Assembly (NCBI RefSeq): GCF_001039355.2
Contig: NW_019775584.1
Coordinates: forward strand, 1-64,000
Source of the DNA: Lingula anatina
Taxonomy: Eukaryota; Brachiopoda; Lingulata; Lingulida; Lingulidae
Length of the DNA stretch: 64,000 nucleotides
Direction of reading: 5' to 3'
Shown: one piece after another, positions 44,701-59,700 of the stretch
Numbering within the stretch: the first letter of the stretch is position 1
How the letters are laid out: each line of letters starts with the position of its first letter
Position numbers and translations under genes: made by a program
Notes under the pieces: generated by a model
What the model saw: the letters and a program-made list of their open reading frames with translations, nothing else
What the model was told of the DNA's origin: nothing
The model's database searches: none

Positions 44701-47700
44701 TTAAGATAAAATTCAGTTTTCTTTTTTTTTTTTTTTCGTTGATATTTAAATTTACATTTTTTTAAAGTTTTTGATAAAACTGGTTGTTGTGACATAGCTG
44801 AATTGTTTATTTTAAGTATTGTTTTCTGAAGAAAAAGATACAGGATGATCAATTGTATAAGACATAATGTAAATAAAAATGAACTTTTTAGATTGGTCTT
44901 TAAATTTATTAATAATTATTTTATTTCATAGCATCATGGGCCATGGTGAAGACATTGGAATCATCCCAAGATTTAGTGAAGAACTCTTTGTCAGAATGCA
45001 GGATATGAAAGAAGTAAGTATATTATACTCTTTCAATGTTAAATAGCATTTATTGTTAACACATTAATTGTAGTACTATATTCACCTGCCTTATGTTGAA
45101 TTGTATACACCTTGCGGAAAGTAGACACAAACAGAATCATTTTAAATGTAAGATAAACCTATTTAGAGAAACCATAACATGCATTTTGCTGCACTCTATT
45201 TATAATGCCTTAGAAAAATAAGCTTTTCCATCTTAAATAGTCTGGTTAAATATGTAATGCAGCTTGCTGTTTGGTGTGAAAATAAAAAAGATAAAAGACA
45301 AGGTGTTGCAATAAGCTGATTGTGTTCAGTGTAACTGGATCCTAGTGGGTATTTGGAATCGGGTCAGCTTTGCATAAAATGAGTTTGGGTGTTGTTCAGA
45401 ATGATGGGAAGTTTTCCATCTTGAATGTGGTGTAAGTGTTTCAAATTAATTGTGAAATACAAAAATGAGTAACATGTCGTGATATTTAATTTTTATTTCT
45501 TCAAAAGTTCCAAGGTTTTATGTTTTCTTTTTGTGTAAGAATTGTGGCTGTCATGTTTATAGGGTTTAAAAGTGCCTAGCTAGATACTGAGTGAGATTTC
45601 TTGTCTAATTAGGTCAGCGTGAATGTGGAAATTGGTTTCTATGAGATCTACAACGAAAGAATTCATGATCTTCTGACGTCACAAACTACCAAGGACATGG
45701 GAGAGAAAAGACCTGGTGTAAGTATGCATGTCATGGAATGAAAGTTAAGTGAATTCTTTGTACTCATTCGTTTTTAATTAGACATGATGGTCATTTTCTT
45801 CTGTAAACTGCATCCACATTTGCAATTTGCAGCATATTACAGGTCCCTATTTTACATAGTTTGAACTTTGTTACTTGTATTTGCAGGAGAAAAATATAAC
45901 GTTGAGAAATAAAATGCCTGTGAGTGGAGAAACACAGCGGAGCATCCGATTCATGCTTTATTTGTATTATTGTGTACTGTTAAAATTGTATTTGATTTTG
46001 ATAATATCAACTATGTTTATAACACACTTATTGCTAATTTATCATATTTTGTGTTAATTTAAAATATGTTTCTATCAGCAAAAGGATTTGAAGATTAACA
46101 TAGAGGAGATCTTGTTCAGTTGTTGCTTTTGTTTGTCAAGCACTGTTGAAAATTGTGTTGAGGTTTTTCATTGTTTAAGGTTTATGTATTGTAGATTTTT
46201 TATATGTGGTAATTCATAAAAAGGGAAATTTTTGCATTTGTATGTAATATTAGTGTTAAATTATGGTTAAAATCCTGTAAAACATGTATAATATATGTCA
46301 CTAGATAATAACAATACAAAAATATGGATGTGAATGTTCAACCTGGATGTCTGAAAAAACCTGGGAATTTTTAATAAGTTTGGACCAGTAATGTATCTTT
46401 GGTAATGTATGTTTTGATTTTTAAAAATTGTTTCAAATTTTTCACTGTGAAAGACATTAATTTGATATTTTTCTTTACTGTATCAATTTCAGTTGAAAGT
46501 TAGAGAACACCCTGTGTTAGGTCCTTATGTGGAGGGCCTCTCATCTCACGTGGTCAACTCCTATGAAGATATACAGGTAAGATTTATTATTGAAAATATT
46601 ATTTTGTGACCTGGTAGAACAAATTAAGCTAAATTTGTTGTTTTTACCATCTCGCCCCTTTTTGTGTGGCAAGGGGAGGGGAGAATGGTTATATCAGCAT
46701 AAGATTGTACTTCCCATCTTTCCATCCATTTGCATTTTTGAAAAAGAGACAGACTGGTGTTGGTATCTATTTTTTCACAAGAAGAATCCTGACATAATGG
46801 ATCCTAGATGGAGAAATGGTCTAAATAATATATGCAGCATTTTTTTCACAAAGAAACATTTGTTCTACAAATCATCTGAATATGTGTTCACAGGGCTGGA
46901 TTAACCTTGGCAACAAGCAGAGAGCCACTGCTGCCACGGGGATGAACGACAAGAGCAGCAGGTCTCATTCTGTGTTCACCATTGTCATGACACAAACCAG
47001 GGTGAGTATCAGAATAATGACATATTAATGCACTTTGCAATGCTGGCCACTTGTGTAGGGCAATTAAACCAGAGTAGGTTTGGTGTCAGACTAGTTTTTG
47101 AAAGGATTAGTTTTTAATTGTCATGTCTCATTAGTGGAAATTGAAGTAGTTGAAGTGTAGACTTATGATGTGGTGTTAGAAAGAGTATTTTGCCTGTCAT
47201 ATGTCTTCTTTATATAGACCACTGACCTTTTAAAATGATTATGATAAAGGTTTTCTTATCCAATAGTAGGCAGTAGGCAAGATATCATCTGGTATGTCTC
47301 AAGATGTCATTTGAAGCAAAGGTTTAAAATTTTCAGCAGGAGAGACATTTTTAATTAGTTTATAAATTAAACTGTTGAAAATGTTGGGTTTACTGTTTTG
47401 TTTTGTATTAACTGCAGCATAATTTATTATTATTATTTTCTTTTTAGAGTGATACATTGGATGGTGAAGTCCATGAACACTCAACTACAAGTAAAATCAA
47501 CCTGATAGACTTAGCTGGCAGTGAGAGACAGACTACAGCTAACACATCTGGAGACAGGCTGAGAGTAAGTAGCAAAGGGCTGTTGCACAAAAGCTCTTAA
47601 CTTCTTGGGTTAAGTGACTAAACATAGGCTACTAAAAACGGATAGCTGATTATGTAGAATCAACTGCATTATTTATAATAAGAGCTTTTGGGAATGATGG

Positions 47701-50700
47701 GTCCATATTAATTGTACTTGACATATCCAAATGGGCTGCTATCACCACCTTGAGCAAAAGTCGTCATCAAGAAAGCACCACTTCATTAAAAGACTGATAA
47801 AAGGAGTAAAGCAACCTCTAGGTTCTTTGTGGACTACGAGTACTTCTCAGTAGTCTTAGGTTTGAGCACAAAAAATTACTGAATCTTAACTACATTTCAT
47901 CTATGTGCTTTATTTCTAGGAAGGTGCAAACATCAACCGCTCACTGCATGCCCTGGGGAAGGTGATCTCCCTGTTGTCAGAGCAGTCTATGAGTTCCAAG
48001 AAGAAGAAAACACTGTTCATACCTTACAGGGACTCTGTGCTGACATGGTAGGTCCATTGAGATCACATTGTGACACCCTGGACCTGTTGAACAAGACGTC
48101 AGAAGTTTTTGGACTGTTTTAAGACTACTTTGTAATTGGCATAATGAAGTTGGTCTTAAAGAATCTTGTGAATTCAGGGGTTGTGGTCATGGCAAAGGCA
48201 ATGAAGAAATCAATGAGTGGAGATATTAGATCAACAGTTGTTGTTAATAAAAAAAATACAATGTTACTGCAAGCCTGATTGTATTGAAATAGATGATGGG
48301 AGGGGAAGGCTGGTTATCGTGATTGTTTTTTATCTGGTAAATTCCATCATTTAATTTATTTAGCTCATCAATTACATAGTGGAGAAATGAGAGTAAAGGT
48401 TACTTTCAGGTCACTCCAATAACAAGAATCCTCCATTTTCCACTTGGGGGGAAAAGCATCATGTTTTTGATTTTCTTTATATATAATTTCAAATAATCAG
48501 AAAGTCTTGCCACTATTTCAGGATGTTGAAGGAGAGCCTTGGTGGTAACTCTCAGACCGCCATGATAGCCACTATAAGCCCCACCAACTATTACGTAGAG
48601 GAGACACTGAGCACACTGCGCTATGCCAAGCAGGCCAGGAATATTGTCAATGTTGTCAAGGTCAATGAGGATCCTAAAGCAAGAATTATAAGAGGTTGGT
48701 ATTAATTCTCATGATCTGTGTGTTGTTGTTGTTGGTGGTGGTGGTGTTGGTAGGGAGAGTATGACTGGGCATATCCTTGATATACTAGTAAATATAATAT
48801 TAATAGTAAATATAAGAAACATAAATAAGTTTGCATTTTATTGTGACAGTTTAGATTGAAATCCAGGCAGGTATGAGTAATTTTGCATAGGGGTATTCAA
48901 ACTGCCTGGATTTTCATCACTGTGAAATGTACAATTGCCATGACAAATGAAATAATATTTTATTTGTATATGAATATTTATTTTATGCAATGTCTTCCTG
49001 TAATAAGATATTTGTCACATAGATGTTTTAAAAGTTTCATCAGTTTGGTGAAATATAGAAGCAAAAATACTATTTGATTGAAATATCTCATGTGAGTAAT
49101 TTTTCGGCAGTTTGTGACAAAAGGGTATTATTACTATAAAGATATTTGTAACTTGAAAAAAAATTAATTGTTTGTTCAGAATTGAGAGCAGAGATTGAGA
49201 AGCTACGTGCCAAGACAGGAGTGATGGGAGAGGAGGTGGTAGATGCCAGCCTGGCAGAGGTAGCTGCACTGAAGGAACAACTGGTCATTAAGGAAAAAGA
49301 GATGGCAGAGGCTACAAAGTTCGTATTCACCAGGTTCATGCTTCTGCTAATTTTTTCAGCAGTTGCTTACGATGACTTTATTTTACTTTCAATTAAGTTG
49401 TATTATGTCACATTTTATTATGTTTCGCTACTGCTTTCTTGGTAGTTGGAAAAGGCTAGATTTGTAGTTGAAGAATTCATACTGCATTATAGCTTTGTTT
49501 CAGTAATATTTGTTTTGTCTTTGTACTTGCAGGTCTTGGCAGGAAAGGTTAAAGAGGTCTGAAGAGAAAAAGCTAGAGGAATCCAGACTGCTGGAGGTAT
49601 GGTTGATATCTGATTATATTTTAGGATTTCAGTTGAGTCTTCATAATTTCAAAATAGATCTTTAACTGCAATGGGGTTGTGATGATTAAGTTGTCAGGTT
49701 TTGAAAGAAATAATCAATCAGCACTCTTTTTTGGTCGGTGTTATGTCATAAAAACAGTTTTGAAATGGCAATTCATGGAGAGTTGGTGAGTTTTTCCAAA
49801 ATGATGGTAAAATCTCTCTTAAAGTCATGCACTGTTTATTTATAGAAATCTGGTGTGGCATTGAAAATAGACAACAGCATGCCTAACCTTGTTAACCTGA
49901 GCGAGGATGCGCAGCTGTCTGAACTGCTGCTCTATGTCATTAAGGAAGGTCAGACCAAGGTGGGGCGACAGAAGGAGAAGTCTAAGCATGACATTCAACT
50001 CCAGGGGGCGCTGATAGCAGATGATCACTGGTAATTTATTAACTGTTTGATAGCCTAAGTTCCCCTCGACCTCGATAATGCAATTTCTCTCTATATGAAA
50101 ATCTTATTCTAGACTTTGCAAAATAAGACTTTTTTTTTAATGAACCTTCTTTAATTCTCATGCCAATCCTTAAAAACAGTAAGATACAAACAAAAGAAGA
50201 AGAAACGGGAATACAACATCTTTGATATAACACTATATAATCATATATGATCATTATGTTCAGTCATTTGAATAGTTGAAGAAAAACAATGGAAGTCAAA
50301 ATGAATAGTCACACTATTTCTAAATTCAGTCATCTTGATATGATTCAGTATTAGAAGTCTTCTGGGTATAGATTAATAGAAGATTTTATTTGTTGCTAAA
50401 TCACAGTTTGTTTGTTACTTTCAGCACCATCAATAACGTGGAGTCTGTTATCAGCATCACTCCACATCAGGATGCCCAGACATTTGTCAATGGTGAATTA
50501 ATAACGGGTCCGACCATTCTCCACCATGGGGATAGGGTTATCATGGGGGATCACTACTTCAGGTTGGTATGAAGATGGCTGTGGTTTAATTTACATATTG
50601 TACCACCAGTGCNCATTTAATTTATTTAGCTCATCAATTACATAGTGGAGAAATGAGAGTAAAGGTTACTTTCAGGTCACTCCGATAACAAGAATCCTCC

Positions 50701-53700
50701 ATTTCCCACTTGGAGGGGAAAAGCATCATGTTTTTGATTTTCTTTATATATAATTTTAAATAATCGGAAAGTCTTGCCACTATTTCAGGATGTTGAAGGA
50801 GAGCCTGGGTGGTAACTCTCAGACTGCCATGATAGCCACTATAAGCCCTACCAATTACTATGTGGAGGAGACACTGAGCACACTGCGCTATGCCAAGCAG
50901 GCCAGGAACATTGTCAATGTTGTCAAGGTCAATGAGGATCCCAAAGCAAGAATTATAAGAGGTTGGTATTAATTCTCATGATCTGTGTGTGTTGTTGTTG
51001 GTGGTGGTGGTGGTGGTGTTGGTGTTGGTAGGGAGAGTATGACTGGGCATATCTTTGGTATAAATTTGCATTTTATTGTGACACTTTAGATTTTGGTTAA
51101 TGTTACATAACGATTAAGATTGAAATCCAGGCAGGTATGAGTAATTTTGCATAGGGGTATTCAAACTGCCTGGATTTTCATCACAGTGAAATGTACAATT
51201 GCCATGACAAATGAAATAATATTTTATTTGTATATAAATATTTATTTTATGCAATGTCTTCCTGTAATAAGATATTTGTCACGTAGAAGTTTTAAAAGTT
51301 TCATCAGTTTGGTGAAATATACTCTTTGATTGAAATATCTTGTGAGTAATTTGTGCAGTTCATGGCAAAAGAGTATTATTACTATAAAGATATTTGTAAC
51401 TTGAAAAAAAATTAATTGTTTGTTCAGAATTGAGAGCAGAGATTGAGAAGCTGCGTGCCAAGACGGGTGTGATGGGGGAGGAGGTGGTGGATGCCAGCCT
51501 GGCAGAGGTAGCTGCACTGAAGGAACAACTGGCCATTAAGGAAAAAGAGATGGCAGAGGCTACAAAGTTAGTATTTACCAGGTTCATGCTACTGCCAAGT
51601 TTTTTCAGCAATTACTTTAGATGACTTTAGTTGGTTGAACAAAAATTTTACTTTGGGTTAATTTGTGTCACATTTTAGATGACTTTATGTATTTGCTTTT
51701 GCTTTCTTGATATTTGGAAAAGGCATAAGTTATAGTAACTTGAGTTCATACTGTATTATAGCTGTGGTTTAGTAATATTTGTGTTTGGAATTGCAGGTCT
51801 TGGCAGGAAAGGTTAAAGAGGTCTGAAGAGAAGAAGCTAGAGGAATCCAGACTGCTGGAGGTATGGTTGATATCTGATTATATTTCAGGATTTCAGTTGA
51901 GTCTGCATAATTTTAAGATATATCTTTAACTGCAATAGAATTGTGATAATTAAGTTGTCAAGTTGTGAAAGAAATTCTCGGTCAGCACTCTTTTTTGGTC
52001 GGTGTTATGTCATAAAACCAGTTTTGAAATGGCAATTCATGGAGTGTTGGTGAATTTTTCCTAAATGATGGTAAAATTGCTCTTAAAGCCATGCACTGTT
52101 TATTTATAGAAATCTGGTGTGGCATTGAAAATAGACAACAGCATGCCTAACCTTGTTAACCTGAGCGAGGATGCGCAGCTGTCTGAACTGCTGCTCTATG
52201 TCATAAAGGAAGGTCAGACCAAGGTGGGGAGACAAAAGGAGAGGTCTAAGCATGACATTCAACTCCAGGGGGCGCTGATAGCAGATGATCACTGGTAATT
52301 GACTGATTGTTTGATAACCTTAGCTCCTCTCGTCCTCAATAATGCAATTTCTCTCTATATGAAAATCTTTTTTTCTTATTCTAGACTTTGCAAAATAAGA
52401 CTTGTTTTTTTTTTAAAATGATCCTTCTTTAATTCTCATGCCAAGCCTTAAAAACAGTAAGATACAAACAAAAGAAGAAGAAACGGGAATGCAACATCTT
52501 TGATATAACACTATATAATCATACATGATCATTATGCTCAGTCATTTGAATAGTTGAAGAAAAACAATGGAAGTCAAAATGAATGGTCACACTATTTCTA
52601 AATTCAGTCATCTTGATATGATACAGGATTAGAAGTATTCTGGGTGTAGATTAATAGAAGATTTTTTTCTAAATCACAGTTTGTTTGTTACCTTCAGCAC
52701 CATCAATAACGTGGAGTCTGTTATCAGCATCACTCCACATCAGGATGCTCAGACATTTGTCAATGGTGAATTAATAACGGGTCCGACCATTCTCCACCAT
52801 GGGGATAGAGTTATCATGGGGGATCACTACTTCAGGTTGGTGTAAAGTTGGCTGTGGTTTAATTTACGTATTGTGCCACCAGTTCCAGCACTGGCAGTAC
52901 ACATGGTTTTAGTCCAGACCCGTCCTGTCTGCTAGTGCATAGTTGAAAAAATATAAAATTTTATTCAAAAGATTACAGAATTTCACTGTTTCTGTTTTTG
53001 AAATTATCGGGACATTGATGTTTCATTGTTACAGTTTGCTTTTGTGTTCAATAAAATTTCTCAAACAAAATTTTTGTGTCTACAGATTCAACCACCCCCT
53101 AGAAGTCCAGAGAGGAAGAAAAACTGCCACCTCTGGACAAATACGAGATTTTGAATTTGCCCGACAGGAGTTGATAAAAGTTCAGAATGCAAGGTAGGTT
53201 ATACTGGTGTGGTTTTAAGAGGTGAGAGAGATGATGTGGAAGCTTTGTTAGTTTTAATGTATTGGCAACAAAAACATTCTCTTTCTTCCCCATCCTTCCC
53301 TCAAACAAAATAGTCCATTTAAAATGCACAGTGAATGGTGACAGAAGAAAGAATATTCCAATTCTGCCATACCTGTGCAAGGTGTGGTTTCGTCACATCA
53401 TGCTGGCATATTTTTACCTCCAGTGCCTTATTTATTATGCCATTAATCAGCTATCGATCCATTAATCTTACTACCTTTTAATCAGACAGCTGATTCTGTG
53501 TATAAACGTGCATAAACAATGGCTTGTATTGGAACAGTGGTGAAAATTATTGATTTCCTTCCGTAATGACATCAAAGTATTATAGTGACATAGAAGGATC
53601 TTGTATGAAACCAGAGACCACATGAAGAGTGCCTTTACCAAAATAAATAAAAAAATATAAAAAAAAGTAAAATAAATAAATCATAGATAAATAACAAATC

Positions 53701-56700
53701 TTTGAAAAATATTAAAAGACCCAATTTTAGTTAAATTTTCAATTACTTATTTCCCTCTTAATCAATTATATATCCTGTAAATATCTTGTTGGCAAAGATA
53801 ATGATTTAAATTGGTTGGCATTCATTATGTTTTGATATAACTCCATTTCGGATGCAGCAATTACATGCTTCTTGGGAATAATGAAAAACTTCTAATCTGG
53901 TGAAGTTCAGTTTTCTTTCTTACTGTGATTATCAGGCATGTAATGCTCTGCACAAGACCTGTAAACTCATTCACTGAAAAAGTTGTCTTGTTAGATACTA
54001 AACTATTGGTCCAGGAGTAAAAATAGCTTTAAATTTAGATGTATAAAAAAACTATTATTAATATTATATTTATACTGTTGTTACAAAATAAGGCTACTTA
54101 CCATTGTATTTCACCTTGTGTTTTAAGAAAATGTTGATCAGGTTTATATAATAAGGCAGAATTATGAAGAATTATCTGTTTTTCTCTGTAAAAGGTTAAA
54201 AAAATCAATGTTGACTAGGTCATTAACGTTTGTGATTGTTACTTCAAGTAATCAATTTGTCAGAAGTAAATAATATGTCTACAAGCACCCAATCTATTAT
54301 GAATATGGTTTATTAATGATCGTATTGTCCAATTCTCATTAAAAATTCGACAAACAAATAAAAATCATGCATGTCTAATTTAACACATTTGATTTGCAAG
54401 ATTACATCTGGTTATATCAATATGAACTATTGATTGACATATTGGTTAATCTCCCTTAGCCATATCATAGCAGGCTTTTTTTCATTACAAGCCCAGTTTA
54501 TTATTGGATGAAGTATTTTATAACAGATGCCTGAAAAGTCTTTCCATGCTTGTAACAGGCTGAAGCTTGGAGCAGTTTTGGCAACTTGTTGTTTGCCAGT
54601 TAATGCATGTTGTAACCTATTCCTGTAAGTGGATATGCCAAGGAGAGCTTAATACATTGAAAATGGTCAACAGTGAAAATAGACGAGACATATTTTTAAT
54701 GGTTTGAGCACTCATATTGCTTTCAACAGAGACGGCAAAAAAGAACATGAAACTGAGGAGAAGTAGGAGTGCGTCAGATATTTTCAAATCGCTCATAGGA
54801 GGGAAAGATGAGCCAGTATCAAGAACAAGTTGTCAGGGTAACAAGAGAAAGGGAGCGGGATTTCTTCAGTGGGTTCCAAGAAAAAGACAGTCTTGCTGTC
54901 AGAGTTCTGAGAATCTGGATGAAGGCAACGCTAAAGTTATTGTTAAACAAACCCTTGCAGATGAAGTGGCAGAAATCGAGAATCGTAACCAGGAAAATGA
55001 AGGAATGCTAAAGCAAAGAAAGCAACGGGTTAGATATTGTGGAGTGGCATCAAGGGAGTGACAGAATTAATGATGAAGTTATTAATTTTGTGAGTGATAT
55101 CTGGGAACCTGAAGCTGAATTGTGCTGTTGCCAGGCAAAAGAAAATTTGTTGATTTTGAGATCAAATAGTTCTGGAAAGATGTGTGCGTGTACTAATCAG
55201 GTGAAACGAAGTTGGTCATTTAAGGAGGGAACATGTGGCATTGGCATTTTTCCTTCCATGGGAATAGAACAGTTAGAAAGGAAGACTTACCAGTCAGAGG
55301 AGGGCAGATCTAACCAGGACAGTCCAACTCAAGTTTTATTTTCAGGTGACAGTTCACCTGAAAAAAAAATTGGTGAACGTTGCAGTGACTTTAATACTGC
55401 AAAATGTGTTCGTGATGAGGAAAAAGATTTAGAAGTGGAACAAATATCATCAAAATATTCTCACTGCTTCATGAAATCTTTGTCCTTTCCTGGAGAACTC
55501 CCTGCAGTTGATACACCTAACTCTCCTTTATTAATTAATCAGAAACAACCCCGGAAATTGAAAAACGGGGAAACGGATTTAATCAGTTGTGTAGCAGGTA
55601 AAAACATATTGGAAATAAAAGCTGTAACACAAAAAGGCAATAACAGCAAGCTTGTTAACGGTGAAGTAAAGGAGGATTGCCTGACAGTGTCTAAATTGGA
55701 AAAACAGAAATTCAAATTGGCCAATGGCCACCAGCTTGGTGCCAGTAGTCCTAAATGTGTGTCCAAAGATTCATTTTATTTAGAGTCAGATAGAGGGGAA
55801 GACGTTCCTGTTATTCAGATGAAAAAGAGAAATTGTCCAGACAGTCCCTCTTTAGACATGGATGATGACCTAGATTTACCCCCACTTATTTTATCAGATG
55901 GAGAAGATGCATTGAACAACTATCTTCATGGCAAAGGTACAGTTAACTACTTTACTGGATTAGGAGATGGTAATGAGAATCCTGAGTGGTGTAACAAGAA
56001 CAAAGGTAAAATTTCAACCAGACGACCAAAGCATCCTGTCAAAAGATCATCCATGAATAAAATACATGTTGATGAAAGTGTGCCAGGAAACCTTGTGCTA
56101 AGTGCCCAAAGTACCTGTTTTTGTGATACGATGGAAAATGGTGATTCATCATCCAGTAGAGTGATGTCAGTGGTAAGAAGGGCAGCAGACGCTTTTCTTC
56201 GGCTCAGGAAAGGAAAGAAAACAGAAGTAGAGAGCATGATTTGTGGGAAGAAAAAACTAAGGTCTTCTTTTCGTAGTCCCAGGATATTGCCTGTAGTTGG
56301 TACAGATGCTGGTGAAAATGATGATGAAACCTCGTGTGTGTCGAAGGTCAAAGTGTTTGATATGTCATTATTTCAAGGAGATACAGAAAAACAGATCTGC
56401 CATAAAGCTGTGACTCCCTCTGGTGAGATGCAAACAAATACAGATGACATTGTGTGTGGAAAAGGTGCCAGTGAAACCAGTAGTCCTGATACGCCAGCAT
56501 TAGAGTCTGGCACTATTTCGAAATCGAAAAAAAGACGCAGGAAGTCGGCTCGAAGTCCTCGCATTTTACCATTACTGGATTTGGTTTCTCATAATAGCAA
56601 TATTGAGCCCATAGCTGCTGTGTACAAAGTTTCTCAGAACGAAATTCCTATAAGTGGGAATAATATGACCAAAGACCCAGAAGAGGTTGAAGATACTGTT

Positions 56701-59700
56701 TGTAAAATGTGCCAAAGAGGTCAGCTTACGGAAACAGATAAAAAATGGCCTTCAAGGTGCTCTTTAACTTTTGTGATTATACTATGACAAAAATTGATAA
56801 TCTGAAACTGAATGACATTTTATTGAATGAAAAGGATTATTATATATTATTTCATTAATTGTCAAAAGTTCTAGCATCTAAAAGATTGCATTTGTGTCAT
56901 GCTTATGCTTTTAAGATAATGATCATAAAACCCTTTTATCTCTTATCTTTTTCGTGTTTACATAAATTCAGTGAAGAATAGGAATATTATTTAACTCCAC
57001 ATAATCATTCTCAGGCTGCAGAAGGAGTTGGAAGAGGCCCGTAAGGAAGCTCAACAGGAGATGCAGGAAGAGCTGGCTAAGACCCGTAAGGAAGCTGAAA
57101 AGGAGCTGAACAAACAGAAACATGGTTATGAAGATAGGCTAGCAGAGCTGGAAAAGGCTTTAGTGAGTATATGGATGGATAGGTGGAGCATGTGTAGACA
57201 TAGAGTGACATTATTTGTGGAATTTACCAGGTGATGTTTTCACCTCTGTTTGGCTGTTTGATTATTTGTTTGATTTTCAGCAGCCTAACTCAAAATGTTA
57301 TGGGTAGGGTTTAATGAATTTTTTTGGAGTGGTCAGAAATGGGTTAACTTAAAAATGCTGGTGATCTAGATTTTGATGGTGATTTGGATCCCTGAAATTT
57401 TAAAAAGATTCTTCACCATTTTGAGATAGGGCTGATTTGGTAATTTTTGCTTATAACTCCACAAATTATTATTGGCAGAGGCCTGTGATCTCTGAGTGCT
57501 TTTCTAGTATTTTTTATTGATTAATTTTCCTTCTTAATCTCATAGTCTTGCATGAATAATTTTTTCAGTATGAGCAGAAAACGGGCAAAGCTCAGGCTGA
57601 GAGAGATCACTTGATGGCTAAGGGTGTGATTGATAGACTGGAAGAACAAAAGAGGGTATGTATTGTTGTATTAATTGTTAAATGTGTGCAGGGGAGGGGG
57701 GTAGACCTTAATGTAGCAAAATAATTTTGGATAGGGTGCATCTTTTTGGTTAAAAGATATTATTGTGGAAAATTTACAGGACAATTATTATTGTTATACA
57801 TGAAGCTAAGGAGAAAGGTAGATACTTAGTAGGAATAATGGGCTATCAAGCATTGTACAACTTGAATGAAGTGCCATTTTAAGGATGTGTGGATGCATGT
57901 CTGCATGTTTGTTATATATGTTTTCTGTTTGTGCACTGATGAAAAGTTGGTCATTATTGCTCTGGTTAAAACACTTTATAACTGGTACAATGGCAAACAA
58001 GACTCTACTTAATGTTTTAGCTGCTGGAATCTGAGGTCATCTCTAATAAAAGGAGACAGGAAATGGAAGAAGCTGCCAAGCAAAAGGTAGATATGGGAAA
58101 CTCGCTGAATGCAGTACAATTAAATTCTCTTTCTAAGCAGTAAAGTAATGTCATTTTCTCACTTTTGTGGAATATTGATAGTGATTTTGTTATTTACTAT
58201 TTATACTTGCCACCTAAGGATTCAAATATATTGCTCAATATCTCTCTATAGCCTGTAGAACCACTTCCTATGGAAAGGTGCAAAATTTTGGATGAACTAG
58301 AAAAGGAGAAAAAGAAAATTACTGAAGAGGTGCAACGCCTTGTGGCCATTAGACAGGAGAGAGAGGTTCCAACAGCTCTCTTCACAAAACCTCGTGTTGA
58401 GGTCCAGAGTGGACGTGTGGACTTGTATCGAGTTGCCTTACTTCTGAGAGAGGCTAATAAAATTGCACAGTTCTTGAAGAAGAACACAGTAAGTTTTTGA
58501 TATCATGATGTTCAAATTTTTTTTCATTATTTTGCTATTAAAGGATTAAAAAGTGAACAAAAAAGATTTTTCAATTTTTGTGATGAAAAAGGCTTGGTTA
58601 GAACATTTGCTTGTTTTGTTTCAGTCAGTAATGCTGCAAGATTAATTTTTTTATTTTGAAACTTAAAGCCACCTTTTTTATCAGCATTACCTTTTCCATT
58701 TGAACATATTGAATGTAAGATATGTGTTAAAAATTTCCAATCCTTTTAGGTGTTCAACAGAGAAGACATCACCAAAGATGGTGAAAACCAGATTCTGGTG
58801 AAAGTCAGCAACAAGAAGTTGAGCATCAGTACCTTTTGGACATTGCAGAAGTTTGAGGCTAAGTTAGTACAGATGAGAGAATTGTATCAGGTATGCTGTG
58901 GCCCTGGAATAAATTGTGTACAGACCAAAGACATTACTTTTGTTTATGGATAAATGTCTTAGACTTCGTATTTCAAAGTTGTTAAGACTCTATGTAATAG
59001 GTGCTTCTTTTGATTATTTTAAACAAGAATGGTTGTTAAATTACAAGATAATACATAATATTACAATTTTTTTACAAAATGATAATAGTTTTTTTTAACT
59101 TGACACAGGGTGAATCTGAAAGTGCAGCAGAAGATGTTTTCTATGACCCCAATGACTGCTGGGAAAAAGATACCAGACTCAATTCAACCTCTGACTCTCC
59201 AAGGGTGTAAGATATATAATTATATGTTTTGTCAAATATTACAGTCTTCATCTTTTCCTTTATGATAGATTTAAGTTGAAAAGCAGCACACAAATGTGCA
59301 GTCTTTGTTGTCAGTGTTTTGTAATCTGTATATGTATCAGACAGACTGGAAATGTTTCTTAACCAAGCAGTAATTTATATGCCAGGTAGATTATTTATAC
59401 TCTAACATCCAAAATAAATAATGGATGTAAATTTGATCTGATAACATACTCTATTGAGCACAGTTTTAATGACTTTCTCCCTTTGTTGACAGGTTAGACT
59501 GTTTAAACACCAGTATGAGACAGAGGATGTCTTCCCGGGACAGTATACGCCAGTCTTTAGCTTCCTTCTCTGGTAATACAAGTCTCCTGAATACTACACT
59601 CAGATCAGGTATTAGAGCTGTGTCTTGATATTGTCTTTTTTAACTGATTATTTTTGTTTTATTTGCATTCATTGTGTATCTTATCTTTGCCAGATGTTTT

